From NCBI GenBank assembly GCA_040219085.1, contig JAVJTC010000002.1, positions 62,001-126,000 of the forward strand: DNA of 64,000 nt, in the 5' to 3' direction. Made by a program: the position numbers and the translations under genes. The stretch's first letter is position 1; each line of letters starts with the position of its first letter. The notes below the pieces were generated by a model. That model was not told where the DNA came from. It saw only the letters and a list, made by a program, of their open reading frames with translations, and ran no database searches. The DNA comes from Acidimicrobiales bacterium. Its GTDB lineage: Bacteria; Actinomycetota; Acidimicrobiia; Acidimicrobiales; JAVJTC01. Shown here piece by piece: positions 26,301 through 33,441 of the stretch.

Positions 26301-26846
26301 CAGGGCGTCCTGGCCCGCCGCTGTGACGTGACGATCCCCGAGATGCTCGAAGCCGACGACGGTCGGATCCTCAACGTCGGGGGAGTGGTCACGAACCTGT
26401 CCAAGAAGTGGACGCGCAAGGGCGACCTGATGGCGGTGTTCGAACTCGAGGACCTCGAGGGATCGGTCGAGGTGATGGTCTTCCCCCGGACCATGACCGA
26501 GCACGGGCATCTCCTCGCCGACGATTCCGTGGTGGTCATCCGCGGGCGTGTAGACGGGCGCGACGACCTTTCGAAGCTGATCTGTATGGACATCGAGGTG
26601 TTCGACACCGACGGCATCGGCGAGGCGTCACCGCTGCGGGTCCAGTTGCCCGACCACGGTCTGCGTGCCGACACGGCCGACGCCCTCAAGGACCTCCTGA
26701 GCGATCATCCCGGCGACAGCGAGGTCTTTCTGCACCTCGGCGCGACGAAGGTCCTGCGGCTGCCCGACCAGTTCTGCGTCGACACCTCCAACGGCCTCGT
26801 CGGTGAGCTGCGGATGCTGCTGGGACCCGACGCCGTCCACGTCTGA
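23304..26846 (+). CDS. dnaE: DNA polymerase III alpha subunit DnaE
   Basis: This is the replicative polymerase subunit, 1180 residues. The N-terminal PHP domain begins FTHLHVHTEYSMLDGAARIG and keeps its metal-binding His and Asp residues. The catalytic region includes GPGRGSAAG and PDIDMDFDSRYRDEMI near residue 412. The thumb and fingers hold YQESMMRIAQ and FNKSHSYGYGYIAYQ. A helix-hairpin-helix region and an OB fold (VGGVVTNLSKKWTRKGDLM) follow. The length fits DnaE1 of Actinobacteria, in which the PHP domain can proofread. ATG 23304 is the start that gives the family N-terminus. Confidence 0.96.
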   Translation: MPDSFTHLHVHTEYSMLDGAARIGEVVGAAVADGQPAIGITDHGNMYGVLDFYKACRDAGINPVIGTEAYMAHDNRAERPSRRGRVDDSGGETDGGRKLYYHLTLLAENDTGYRNLIQIASRAFLEGYYYKPRVDWEVLADHADGVIATTGCLGGHVLQSLMQGDTEGAVTKAARLQDIFGRDNLFVELQDHGIPEQHATNPQLLEIAKRIGAPVLATNDSHYTHREDSVAHDALLCVQTGSLMSDPDRFKFHGEEHYLKSATQMRSLFRDVPEACDNTLWIAERANVEIEFGEPKLPEFPIPEGFDGTDAYLEHLAFEGARERWGRDLPDKAVERLAYELRVISQMGFSSYFLITWDLIRHAREANIRVGPGRGSAAGCAVSYCLRITDLDPIEYDLLFERFLNPGRRQMPDIDMDFDSRYRDEMIRYAAERYGRDHVAQIVTFSTIKARAAVRDAARVLGHPYGLGDKIAKAMPPLVMGRDTPLYACLDEHEKYRDGYLMAGDLRAMYESDSDARAVMEVARGLEGLRRQDGIHAAAVVITREPLTDLVPIQRKPESGQDPADAAVVTQYEMHGVEELGLLKMDFLGLRNLDVITDALALIREGRGVEVDIDHVDLVDEETFALLQRGDTVGVFQLESAPMRALMRSLAPTTFDDVAALVALYRPGPMEANMHNDYADRKNGRSEIELIHEDAAEILADTYGLMIYQESMMRIAQRFAGYSLEEADNLRKACGKKIREKMAEEKVKFIAGCDRTGYGAEVGEKWWAQIEPFADYAFNKSHSYGYGYIAYQIAYLKAHYPVEYMAALLTSVKKSLEKAAVYLNECRQLGIEVLVPDVNVSSSDFTALPATDDGSGGAGAIPFGLSAVRNVGEGIVELIIAERVANGPFEDFYDFCERVDPSVLNKRAIESLVKAGAFDSLGHPRKGLLAVFERIIDSTLARRRERDMGVMTLFGDADVDTGFDERAEIPDLDFDKTTKLAFEKEMLGLYISDHPLMGVQGVLARRCDVTIPEMLEADDGRILNVGGVVTNLSKKWTRKGDLMAVFELEDLEGSVEVMVFPRTMTEHGHLLADDSVVVIRGRVDGRDDLSKLICMDIEVFDTDGIGEASPLRVQLPDHGLRADTADALKDLLSDHPGDSEVFLHLGATKVLRLPDQFCVDTSNGLVGELRMLLGPDAVHV

Positions 26847-26938
26847 GAGGACGCCCCGCGCAGTTCCGAGTTGCGAGGTCGGATCCATCCGTACTGGACT
26901 ATGTCGGGATCGGCCGGGTGAGGATCAAGGGGCAGAAG

Positions 26939-27607
26939 ATGGCAATCGACCTCGAGACGAAGGATTGCACCGCAGTCACCGACGCGGAGCTCGAGGAGAT
27001 GGCCGAGCTCAGCGGTGAGGGCACGGGGGGCCTCTCGGTGGGTGACCTGTCCAAGCAGACCGAGTTCTGGGTGCTGTCGTCGACGGCCCGCGAGAACGGT
27101 CGGCTGCGGGGTTTCTCCTTCTCCACACTCGAGCGCATCGGTGGCACGCCGGCCGTGATCATCGGTTCGGGCGCGGTCGCACGTACTTCGCGCCGCGACA
27201 CGGTCCTGCGGGGCCTCCTCGGTGAACAGTTCCGCCGGGCCCTGCTGGCATTCCCCGACGAGGACGTCGTGGTCGGCCTCCAGTTGGACCGGCCCGACGC
27301 GCTCGACGCCCTCGGAGTCCTCGACGATCTCGTGCCGCGCGAAGGTCACCGCGCCAACGGTGAACAGCGTGCCTGGGGGAAGCGGCTCGCCAAGCGCTAC
27401 GGGTCCGAGAACGGCAGCTATGACGAACGATCCTTCGTGCTGTCGGGAGACGGAGGGGCCTCGTTCCTCTTCGACCACGAGGCCGTCGAGGCGACACCGA
27501 CGCCGGGGACGGTCGAGCTCTTCGACCGGCTGGACCACGACCGTGGTGACACCCTCGTGGTCTGTGGCTGGGCGCTCGCGGAGGACCTGGAGCGCCTCGG
27601 CGCATAG
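26939..27607 (+). CDS. Hypothetical protein, possibly acetyltransferase-like
   Basis: I do not recognise this 222-residue protein with confidence. It is soluble, acidic and without a signal peptide. The central part (FWVLSSTARENGRLRGFSFS, followed by TLERIGGTPAVIIGSG) with a following RDTVLRGLLGEQFRRALLAF helix is reminiscent of a GNAT-type fold, but no clear acetyl-CoA loop is visible. ATG 26939 is chosen over GTG 26918 because AAGGGG (26927-26932) lies 6 nt upstream. It follows dnaE by 92 bp and precedes a nitroreductase by 6 bp. Confidence 0.6.
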   Translation: MAIDLETKDCTAVTDAELEEMAELSGEGTGGLSVGDLSKQTEFWVLSSTARENGRLRGFSFSTLERIGGTPAVIIGSGAVARTSRRDTVLRGLLGEQFRRALLAFPDEDVVVGLQLDRPDALDALGVLDDLVPREGHRANGEQRAWGKRLAKRYGSENGSYDERSFVLSGDGGASFLFDHEAVEATPTPGTVELFDRLDHDRGDTLVVCGWALAEDLERLGA

Positions 27608-27613
27608 GGCGCC

Positions 27614-28231
27614 GTGGAGTTCGCGGCCGCCGTCCGGACCCGCCGGATGTGCCGGAGCTTCGCGCAGCGGCCCGTCGACACCGAGACGCTCACACATCTC
27701 TTCGACCTCGCGCGTCGGGCTCCCTCCGCGGGATTCGCGCAGGGGATCGGGTTCGTCGTGCTGCGTGGCCCCGATCGCTTCGAGCGGTTCTGGGATCTGA
27801 CACTTCCGCGGCACCGTCGCGCCGGGTTCGCCTGGCCCGGGCTCCTCGACGCCCCCGTCATCGTGGTGCCCGTGGCCGACTCCAGCCGCTACCTCGAGCG
27901 GTACTCCGAGCCCGACAAGGCCCCGACGGGTCTCGGGGCCGACCCCACGGCATGGCCGGTGCCCTACTGGGTGGTCGACTGCGCGTTCGCAGTCGAAAAC
28001 CTGCTGTTGGCCGTGACCGACCGCGGCCTCGGCGCGCTCTTCTTCGGGATCTTCCACCAAGCCGGGGCGGTCAGCGAGGCCCTCGACCTCCCCGATGGAG
28101 CGGTGCCCATCGGCGCGATCGCGCTCGGCCATCCGGCTCCTGACCGTCCGAGCGCTTCGGTGCGCCGCGGCCGACGGGACCTCGACGAGGTCGTCCATGA
28201 CGGTTCCTGGGGCACACCGCTGAGCGGATAG
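27614..28231 (+). CDS. Nitroreductase-family FMN oxidoreductase
   Basis: The 205-residue product begins MEFAAAVRTRRMCRSFAQRP, the FMN-binding Arg-rich motif of the nitroreductase family. RRAPSAGFAQG and the later VDCAFAVENLLLAVTDRGLG with GALFFGIF also fit. It binds FMN and reduces an unknown substrate with NAD(P)H. The start is GTG at 27614, 6 bp after the preceding gene, so the two are likely co-transcribed. Confidence 0.85.
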   Translation: MEFAAAVRTRRMCRSFAQRPVDTETLTHLFDLARRAPSAGFAQGIGFVVLRGPDRFERFWDLTLPRHRRAGFAWPGLLDAPVIVVPVADSSRYLERYSEPDKAPTGLGADPTAWPVPYWVVDCAFAVENLLLAVTDRGLGALFFGIFHQAGAVSEALDLPDGAVPIGAIALGHPAPDRPSASVRRGRRDLDEVVHDGSWGTPLSG

Positions 28232-28234
28232 AAT
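28229..28234 (+). promoter_or_regulatory. -10 box of the NifU-like gene (likely leaderless)
   Basis: TAGAAT ends 8 nt before the ATG at 28243. Confidence 0.5.
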
Positions 28235-28242
28235 CGACCGCC

Positions 28243-28494
28243 ATGCAAGCCGACGTGGACAGCGCACTCGCCGGGATCCGGTCGATCATCCAGGCCGACG
28301 GAGGCGACATCCGACTCGTCGACGTCGACGGGGCGAAGGTCACCCTCGAGCTCGTTCTCGACAGCGCGGAGTGCCGCGAGTGCGTCATGCCCCGCGCGTA
28401 CCTCGAGCCCATGGCGCTCGACATGTTGCGGGCGGCCGTGCCGGCGGTCCGCGAGGTCACGATCGCCGACCCCCGCGAGGCGGACGGAACCTGA
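28243..28494 (+). CDS. NifU C-terminal-domain protein
   Basis: The 83-residue product is a single NifU-like domain (SIIQADGGDIRLVDVDG and the helix-strand layout that follows). Such domains act as Fe-S scaffolds or carriers through a CxxC. The motif here is CREC (Cys 44 and 47) in a context unlike the usual GACxGCP, so cluster binding is likely but its exact role is uncertain. Its stop overlaps the probable menA start (CTGA). Confidence 0.82.
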   Translation: MQADVDSALAGIRSIIQADGGDIRLVDVDGAKVTLELVLDSAECRECVMPRAYLEPMALDMLRAAVPAVREVTIADPREADGT

Positions 28495-29378
28495 CCGCGG
28501 CTCTGTGGGTCGCCGGAGCGCGTCCCCGCACGCTACCGGCGGCGGTGGTGCCCGTGCTGGTCGGCACGGCTCTGGCCGCCGAGGCCGCCGAAGGTGCCAC
28601 CGGTTCGGTCGTCTGGTGGCGCGCCGGTGCCGCCCTGGTCGTCGCGCTCGCCCTGCAGATCGCCACGAACTACGCCAACGACTACAGCGACGGTGTGCGC
28701 GGCACGGACCGTGACCGGGTCGGTCCGGTCCGCCTCGTCGGTTCCGGGCTCGTAGCGCCCCGCCGGGTTCTCGCGGCGGTGTCGATCTCGTTCGCCGTGG
28801 CCGGTGTTGCCGGCCTCGCGCTCACGATCGCCGTCGGTCCGGAGTTGCTCGTCGTCGGCGTCGTGTCGATGCTCGCCGGCTGGTTCTACACGGGCGGATC
28901 ACGGCCGTACGGTTACCACGGCTTCGGGGAGTTGTTCGTCTTCGTCTTCTTCGGCCTGGTCGCGACGGTGGGGACCTTCTACGTCCAGGTCGGGGAGGTG
29001 ACGGCGCGCGCCGTCCTGGCGGGCGCCGGGGTGGGTGCACTGGCTTGCGCGTTGTTGGTGGTCAACAACCTGCGCGACATCCCCACCGATCGTGCCAGCG
29101 CGAAGCGGACCCTCGCGGTGCGCATCGGCGACCGCGCCACGCGTGTGTCCTACGTGGTGCTGGTGGTCGGGGCCTTCGCCGTGGTCGCCGGGCTCGCACC
29201 CGGGTCGCGCTGGGTGCTGATCGGCTTCGTGGCGGTTGCGGCAGCCGTCGCACCCGTGAGGACCGTGCTGAGCGGTGCCGTGGGCCGGGACCTCGTCGGG
29301 GCCCTGGCCGGGACCGGCCGGTTGCAGCTCGTCTACGGGGTCCTGGTCACCGCGGGTATCTGGATCGGCGCGGGCTGA
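28491..29378 (+). CDS. menA: 1,4-dihydroxy-2-naphthoate polyprenyltransferase MenA
   Basis: This UbiA-type membrane enzyme attaches the polyprenyl chain to DHNA in menaquinone synthesis. The product of about 295 residues opens WVAGARPRTLPAAVVPVLVG, the MenA N-terminus. It has the Asp-rich prenyl-diphosphate site NYANDYSDGVRGTDRDR and the second motif NNLRDIPTD. Eight or nine membrane helices follow. No ATG, GTG or TTG fits the N-terminus. CTG at 28491 forms a CTGA overlap with the NifU-like stop and gives MTAALWVAGARP, so a CTG start is proposed. MenG lies 380 bp away on the other strand. Confidence 0.9.
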   Translation: MTAALWVAGARPRTLPAAVVPVLVGTALAAEAAEGATGSVVWWRAGAALVVALALQIATNYANDYSDGVRGTDRDRVGPVRLVGSGLVAPRRVLAAVSISFAVAGVAGLALTIAVGPELLVVGVVSMLAGWFYTGGSRPYGYHGFGELFVFVFFGLVATVGTFYVQVGEVTARAVLAGAGVGALACALLVVNNLRDIPTDRASAKRTLAVRIGDRATRVSYVVLVVGAFAVVAGLAPGSRWVLIGFVAVAAAVAPVRTVLSGAVGRDLVGALAGTGRLQLVYGVLVTAGIWIGAG

Positions 29379-29394
29379 CCCTGCCGGGGTGGCG

Positions 29395-29748
29395 TCAGAG
29401 CCGCTGGTTGAACTCGATGCGGTTGCCCGACGGGTCGTGGCAGAACACCTGACGACACACGCCGTCGAGCTGTCCGGGCGGGTCGGTTTCGATGCCCGAC
29501 GCCGCGAGAGTTGTACGGACCTCGTCCACGTCATCGACGAGGAACGCGAAGTGCTGGCCCGCATCGGGCGGCGGGTCCGCGACGATCAGGTGGACCTCCC
29601 GGCCGTCGCCGGCGTTCAACCATGCCCCCTTCACCGACAACTCGGGCCGCTCGAGTTTCGTCATCCCGAGAACCCCGCTGTAGAAGGCCTCGGCCGCGTC
29701 GAAGTCGGTGACGTTGATGGACACGTGGTGGATGCCGGTGACGAGCAT
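29395..29748 (-). CDS. VOC (glyoxalase-like) metalloprotein
   Basis: This is a 117-residue vicinal-oxygen-chelate protein. GIHHVSINVTDFDAAEAFY with GVLGM is the first beta-alpha-beta unit, and HFAFLVDDVDEV with the ending DPSGNRIEF is the second. The metal-site His and Glu are in place. The family includes glyoxalase I, dioxygenases and resistance proteins; the substrate is unknown. It is the last gene of the mshD-rlmN-menG strand group, 9 bp after menG. Confidence 0.82.
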   Translation of the reverse strand: MLVTGIHHVSINVTDFDAAEAFYSGVLGMTKLERPELSVKGAWLNAGDGREVHLIVADPPPDAGQHFAFLVDDVDEVRTTLAASGIETDPPGQLDGVCRQVFCHDPSGNRIEFNQRL

Positions 29749-29757
29749 GGGTAGAGC

Positions 29758-30468
29758 CTAGATCCGCGTCGCGGTGATCGCCTGAGCGGCGCCGAACGTC
29801 AGGCGGCGGTGCTCGACCGAACCGAACCCGGCGGCCCTGACCCGTTCCACCAGTTCGTCGGGAGCCGGCAGGTACTCGACGGAGCGGGGGAGGTACGCGT
29901 AGGCGGCGCCGTCGGAGAGCAGTGCGCCGATCCGGGGGACGACGGTCCCGAAGTAGAAGCCGTGGACGCGTCGCACCGTGGCGCTTGCGGGTTGGCACAC
30001 CTCGAGCAGCGCGACGCGGCCGCCCGGACGGACCACCCGGTGGGTTTCGGCCAGGAACGCGTCGAGGTCGACGATGTTGCGCAGGGCGAAGCCGCAGGTC
30101 GCCCCGTCGACGGAGGCGTCACTCAACGGCATCCGCGTCACATCGGAACGGACCAGGGGTGCGCCGGTCCTGTTGGCCGCGAGCATTCCGCCCGACATGT
30201 CGGCTCCGATCGCGACATGTCCGGCGCGGGTGAGGTCGCCGCAGAAGTCGCCGGTGCCGCAGGCGAGGTCGGCCACGACCGAGCCGGGCGGCAGTGCCAG
30301 CTCGCGCACGCAGCGCCGCCGCCATCGGACGTCGAGCCCGAAGGTCATGATGCGGTTGACGAGGTCGTACCGGGGAGCGATCCGGTCGAACATCGACGTG
30401 ACGAGGCGAGCCTTGTCGTCGCCGGTGGGGAGTTCGCCGCCGACGGTGTCGGTGGCGGCGCGGCTCAC
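29758..30468 (-). CDS. menG: Demethylmenaquinone methyltransferase MenG (UbiE)
   Basis: The 236-residue SAM-dependent enzyme makes the final methylation of menaquinone. MFDRIAPRYDLVNRIMTFGLD and the SAM loop VVADLACGTGDF are hallmarks of UbiE/MenG, as are ALRNIVDLDAFLAE and the C-terminal FGAAQAITATR. The start is GTG at 30468, which overlaps the upstream stop by 4 bp. The family usually ends near this length. Confidence 0.94.
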   Translation of the reverse strand: MSRAATDTVGGELPTGDDKARLVTSMFDRIAPRYDLVNRIMTFGLDVRWRRRCVRELALPPGSVVADLACGTGDFCGDLTRAGHVAIGADMSGGMLAANRTGAPLVRSDVTRMPLSDASVDGATCGFALRNIVDLDAFLAETHRVVRPGGRVALLEVCQPASATVRRVHGFYFGTVVPRIGALLSDGAAYAYLPRSVEYLPAPDELVERVRAAGFGSVEHRRLTFGAAQAITATRI

Positions 30469-30824
30469 CTGAACCAGATCTTCTGGTAGTCGCGGCTCAT
30501 CGGGTGGATGAGCAGCAGCAGCTGTGCCACCGGGAACATCGCGCTGAGCAGGAAGAAGGGCTCGAAGAGCTCGTCGAAGCCCTCGCGGAAGAGGAAGACG
30601 ATCAACAGGAGAGGTACGAGCATCGAGAACGCGACACCGAGTCGGTAACCGATCTTCTTCTCGTTGGCGATCAGGTAGCCCGACAGCGGGCCGACGAGGA
30701 CGGCGACGAGGCCGCGCAACGACGGCAGGCTGAGGAGGCCGAAGAAGCCGTCCAGGTACAGGAGGAGAACGGCGATCTGGAGCGTCTGGGGCTGGGTGGG
30801 GTCGGTCCATCGCCGTTGCTGCAC
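30465..30824 (-). CDS. Small polytopic membrane protein
   Basis: This 119-residue protein is not recognised. It has three or four hydrophobic segments (about 15-45, 64-80 and 88-106) and charged loops such as NEKKIGYRLG. It is translationally coupled to menG (GTGA overlap), so a link to menaquinone or membrane physiology is possible but unproven. The start is GTG at 30824. Confidence 0.65.
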   Translation of the reverse strand: MQQRRWTDPTQPQTLQIAVLLLYLDGFFGLLSLPSLRGLVAVLVGPLSGYLIANEKKIGYRLGVAFSMLVPLLLIVFLFREGFDELFEPFFLLSAMFPVAQLLLLIHPMSRDYQKIWFR

Positions 30825-30862
30825 GGCGAACAGTGTGGCACCGGCGGTGCTGCGATCCGCCG

Positions 30863-31918
30863 TCAGCGGCGACGGAGTTCCACGGGGGAAGAGTCGGGCG
30901 TGCTCGTAGCCCGTGCGCGCAGCTGCCCGCAGGCGGCGTCGATGTCTGTGCCGCGGTTGCGCCGCACCGTCGCGTTCACGCCCAGCTCGCGCAGCAGTCG
31001 ATGGAACCGGTCGATGCCGTCGCGGCTCGTACCGGGCGTGCCGAAGTCGGGCGTCGGGTTGAGCGGAATGAGGTTCACGTGGGCGCCGACCTCACGGGCG
31101 TGGGCGGCGAGGCGGCGCGCGTCGACGTCGCGGTCGTTGACGCCGGCGATCATCGCCCACTCGAACGAGACACGCCGCCCGGTTGCGGCGAAGTAGTCGA
31201 CGCAGGCCGCGACGAGGTCGGCTATCGGATACCGGCGGTTGATCGGAACGAGGGAGTCGCGCAGCTCGTCGTCGGCGGCGTGCAGAGAGACCGCGAGGTT
31301 CACCGGGAGCGGTGCCTGCGCGAGGCGCCGGATCCCGGGGATCAGCCCGACTGTCGAGATCGTCAGAGAACGGGCCGACACCCCCATCGCACCGTGGATG
31401 CGCTCGACCGCGGCCCATGTCGGGTCGAAGTTGGCGAGCGGCTCACCCATGCCCATGAACACGACGTTCGAGACCCGCCGGGGCGCCGCCGCGGCCGCAG
31501 CGCGCACGACCTGCTCGACGATCTCGCCCACGCTCAGGTGGCGGTCGAAGCCGGCCTGTCCGGTCGCGCAGAAAGAACAGGCCATCGCACATCCCGCCTG
31601 GGTGCTGACGCACACGGTGGCCCTGTCGGGGTAGAGCATGAGGACGGTCTCGACTGCTTCACCGCTGGTCAGTCGCCAGAGCCACTTGCGGGTGGTGTCG
31701 TTGTCGCCGTGGGACTCGGTGACCGCCGTGAGGGCGGCGGGCGCCGCCTCCACGAGGTGGCCCCGTAGGCCGTGGGGCAGCGTCGTCACCTCGGCGAGAT
31801 CGGCGAGGTCCGTGTAGAGCCCTCGCCACACCTGCTCGACGCGATACGCCGGCTCGTCGGCCAGCAGCGTCGCCCAGCCGGCCCGGTCGAGGTCGTAGCG
31901 GGTGGAACCGCTGCTCAC
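30863..31918 (-). CDS. rlmN: 23S rRNA A2503 methyltransferase RlmN
   Basis: This radical-SAM enzyme methylates C2 of A2503 in 23S rRNA and A37 in some tRNAs. The 351-residue product has the cluster motif CAMACSFC (Cys 110, 114, 117), VFMGMGEPLANF, STVGLIPGI, and the C-terminal VRRNRGTDIDAACGQL, which contains the resolving catalytic Cys. The GTG start at 31918 overlaps the mshD stop by 4 bp. Confidence 0.95.
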   Translation of the reverse strand: MSSGSTRYDLDRAGWATLLADEPAYRVEQVWRGLYTDLADLAEVTTLPHGLRGHLVEAAPAALTAVTESHGDNDTTRKWLWRLTSGEAVETVLMLYPDRATVCVSTQAGCAMACSFCATGQAGFDRHLSVGEIVEQVVRAAAAAAPRRVSNVVFMGMGEPLANFDPTWAAVERIHGAMGVSARSLTISTVGLIPGIRRLAQAPLPVNLAVSLHAADDELRDSLVPINRRYPIADLVAACVDYFAATGRRVSFEWAMIAGVNDRDVDARRLAAHAREVGAHVNLIPLNPTPDFGTPGTSRDGIDRFHRLLRELGVNATVRRNRGTDIDAACGQLRARATSTPDSSPVELRRR

Positions 31919-32616
31919 GTCGCCTCCACGTGGGTGCGGTAGGCGCGGTCCGTGTGGTGGCGGGTGAACCCGATGCGGTGGTAGGTGGCGACGGCCGCGT
32001 GGTTGTCGGACTCGACGTAGAGCATCCCCGTGGTGAGGCCGGCGGCGGCCAGGTGTGCCAGCCCGGCTCGCGTCAGGGCGGTGCCGAGGCCCCGGCCGGC
32101 GAAGTCGGGGTCCACGGCGATGACGTAGATCTCGCCCAGCGGGGGAGTGGTGTCACGGTGTTCCTTGGTCCAGCAGAAACCGGCGAGGCGTCCATCGCGG
32201 TCGTGCAGCAGGAAACCCTGCGGGTCGAACCACGGTTCGGCACGCCGCTCGGACAGGTCGGCCTCGGACATGTCGCCCTGCTCGGGGTGCCACGAGAAGG
32301 CCCGGTTGTTCACGGCGAGAAACGCCCCGGCGTCGTCGTCGGCGAAGGGGCGCACCACGAGGTCGGTTCCTTCGACCGGCAGGGGACAGCGCATCTGCCA
32401 CAGGTCGCGGTAGGCGTCGAAGCCGAGGTCGGTGGCGACCCGATCCAGTTCCTCGTCCACCGTGCGCACCCACAGCTGCACGGCGCCCCCGCCGCGGGAG
32501 CCGATGTCGGCGAGGATGCCGGTGAGCTCCGTTTCCAGCGTGGTGGGATCGCCGTCGTCGACGACGATGCGCCACCGGAACCCGGCGTCGAGCGGTCCGG
32601 AGAGGGTCACGGCCAT
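31915..32616 (-). CDS. mshD: Mycothiol synthase MshD (short form)
   Basis: MshD acetylates Cys-GlcN-Ins in the last step of mycothiol synthesis. The 233-residue product has the diagnostic NNRAFSWHPEQGDMSEADL and WFDPQGFLLHDRDG segments, then the C-terminal GNAT domain with EIYVIAVDPDFAGRGLGTAL and YVESDNHAAVATYHRIGF. Known MshD proteins are about 300 residues with two GNAT domains. Here the N-terminal domain, which is the degenerate one, is cut down to about 80 residues. Start ATG 32616 has TACCGT 6 nt upstream. Confidence 0.88.
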   Translation of the reverse strand: MAVTLSGPLDAGFRWRIVVDDGDPTTLETELTGILADIGSRGGGAVQLWVRTVDEELDRVATDLGFDAYRDLWQMRCPLPVEGTDLVVRPFADDDAGAFLAVNNRAFSWHPEQGDMSEADLSERRAEPWFDPQGFLLHDRDGRLAGFCWTKEHRDTTPPLGEIYVIAVDPDFAGRGLGTALTRAGLAHLAAAGLTTGMLYVESDNHAAVATYHRIGFTRHHTDRAYRTHVEAT

Positions 32617-32622
32617 GCGCCC

Positions 32623-32628
32623 ACGGTA
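32623..32628 (-). promoter_or_regulatory. -10 box of mshD (likely leaderless)
   Basis: Read on the minus strand, TACCGT ends 6 nt before the ATG at 32616. It would drive the five-gene operon mshD to the VOC gene. Confidence 0.5.
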
Positions 32629-32682
32629 CCGGCGGGTCGGTGTGCGTTTGTCGAAGCACCGCAGCGGTGGAAGTCTCGGAGA

Positions 32683-33333
32683 GTGGGACGTCCGAGATCA
32701 CCGAAGGGCCGGGCACGTGAGGCGCATCGTCGGCTCGCCGAGGAGTACCCCGACGATTTGTGCGAGCTCGACCACACGAGTCCCTACGAGTTGTTGGCGG
32801 CGACCATCCTGTCGGCGCAGTGCACCGATGCGCGCGTCAACCTCGTGACCCCGGTCCTGTTCGCCCGGTACCCGACGGCCGAGGACCTGGCGTCGGCCGA
32901 CGAGTCCGAGGTCGCCGAGATCGTGCGGTCCACGGGCTTCTACCGGTCCAAGGCCCGCAACCTCGTGGGGATGGCCCGGGGTGTCGTCGCCGACCACGAC
33001 GGGCAGGTGCCCACGCGCATGTCCGATCTGACGGAACTGCCCGGTGTCGGGCGAAAGACGGCGAACGTGGTCCGCAGCGTGGCCTTCGGGCTCCCCGGTC
33101 TACCGGTCGACACCCACGTGGGTCGGCTGGCCCTGCGCCTCGGTCTGACCACCGAGACGGACCCGGTGCGCGTCGAGGCCGCGCTCGATCCCATGGTGCC
33201 CGCGTCCGAGCGGGGGGACTTCAGTCTGCGACTCATTCTCCACGGCCGACGGGTGTGCGCGGCCCGGCGGCCGCGATGTGAAGACTGTCGTCTCTCTGAC
33301 TTCTGTCCGTCGGCGTTCGCTGCGGTGCCCTGA
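32683..33333 (+). CDS. nth: Endonuclease III
   Basis: This base-excision-repair DNA glycosylase/AP lyase removes oxidised pyrimidines. The 216-residue product has the helix-hairpin-helix LPGVGRKTANVV with the catalytic Lys, VDTHVGRLALRLG with the catalytic Asp, and a C-terminal 4Fe-4S site with Cys 192, 199, 202 and 208 (C-x6-C-x2-C-x5-C). GTG 32683 is the only good start in frame; its ribosome-binding sequence is poorly spaced. It is divergent from mshD. Confidence 0.94.
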   Translation: MGRPRSPKGRAREAHRRLAEEYPDDLCELDHTSPYELLAATILSAQCTDARVNLVTPVLFARYPTAEDLASADESEVAEIVRSTGFYRSKARNLVGMARGVVADHDGQVPTRMSDLTELPGVGRKTANVVRSVAFGLPGLPVDTHVGRLALRLGLTTETDPVRVEAALDPMVPASERGDFSLRLILHGRRVCAARRPRCEDCRLSDFCPSAFAAVP

Positions 33334-33371
33334 CCTGCAGGATCACACGCACAGTGGTCACAGCGACGCAG

Positions 33372-33390
33372 ATTCTCAGAAAGAGAGAAT
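33372..33390. repeat. AT-rich inverted repeat downstream of nth
   Basis: ATTCTC (33372-33377) and GAGAAT (33385-33390) flank a 7-nt A-rich loop. It could be part of an nth mRNA end or a protein site. It stands out because the neighbouring DNA is GC-rich. Confidence 0.4.
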
Positions 33391-33402
33391 TCCTGCCCGG
33401 AT

Positions 33403-33423
33403 GTGACCGCGCTCTGCGGTCAC
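33403..33423. promoter_or_regulatory. Perfect 8-bp inverted repeat, possible operator
   Basis: GTGACCGC and GCGGTCAC flank GCTCT. The dyad sits 7-27 bp before the TATTCT box of the candidate small RNA, covering where a -35 box would be. A third GGTCAC half site is at 33356-33361. This suggests an activator or repressor site. Confidence 0.55.
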
Positions 33424-33429
33424 CTGGGC

Positions 33430-33435
33430 TATTCT
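33430..33435 (+). promoter_or_regulatory. -10 box of the candidate small RNA
   Basis: TATTCT matches the -10 consensus at 4 of 6 positions and lies 7 nt before the first hairpin of the RNA. No -35 at the correct distance is evident; the upstream dyad occupies that place. Confidence 0.45.
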
Positions 33436-33441
33436 GATTGC

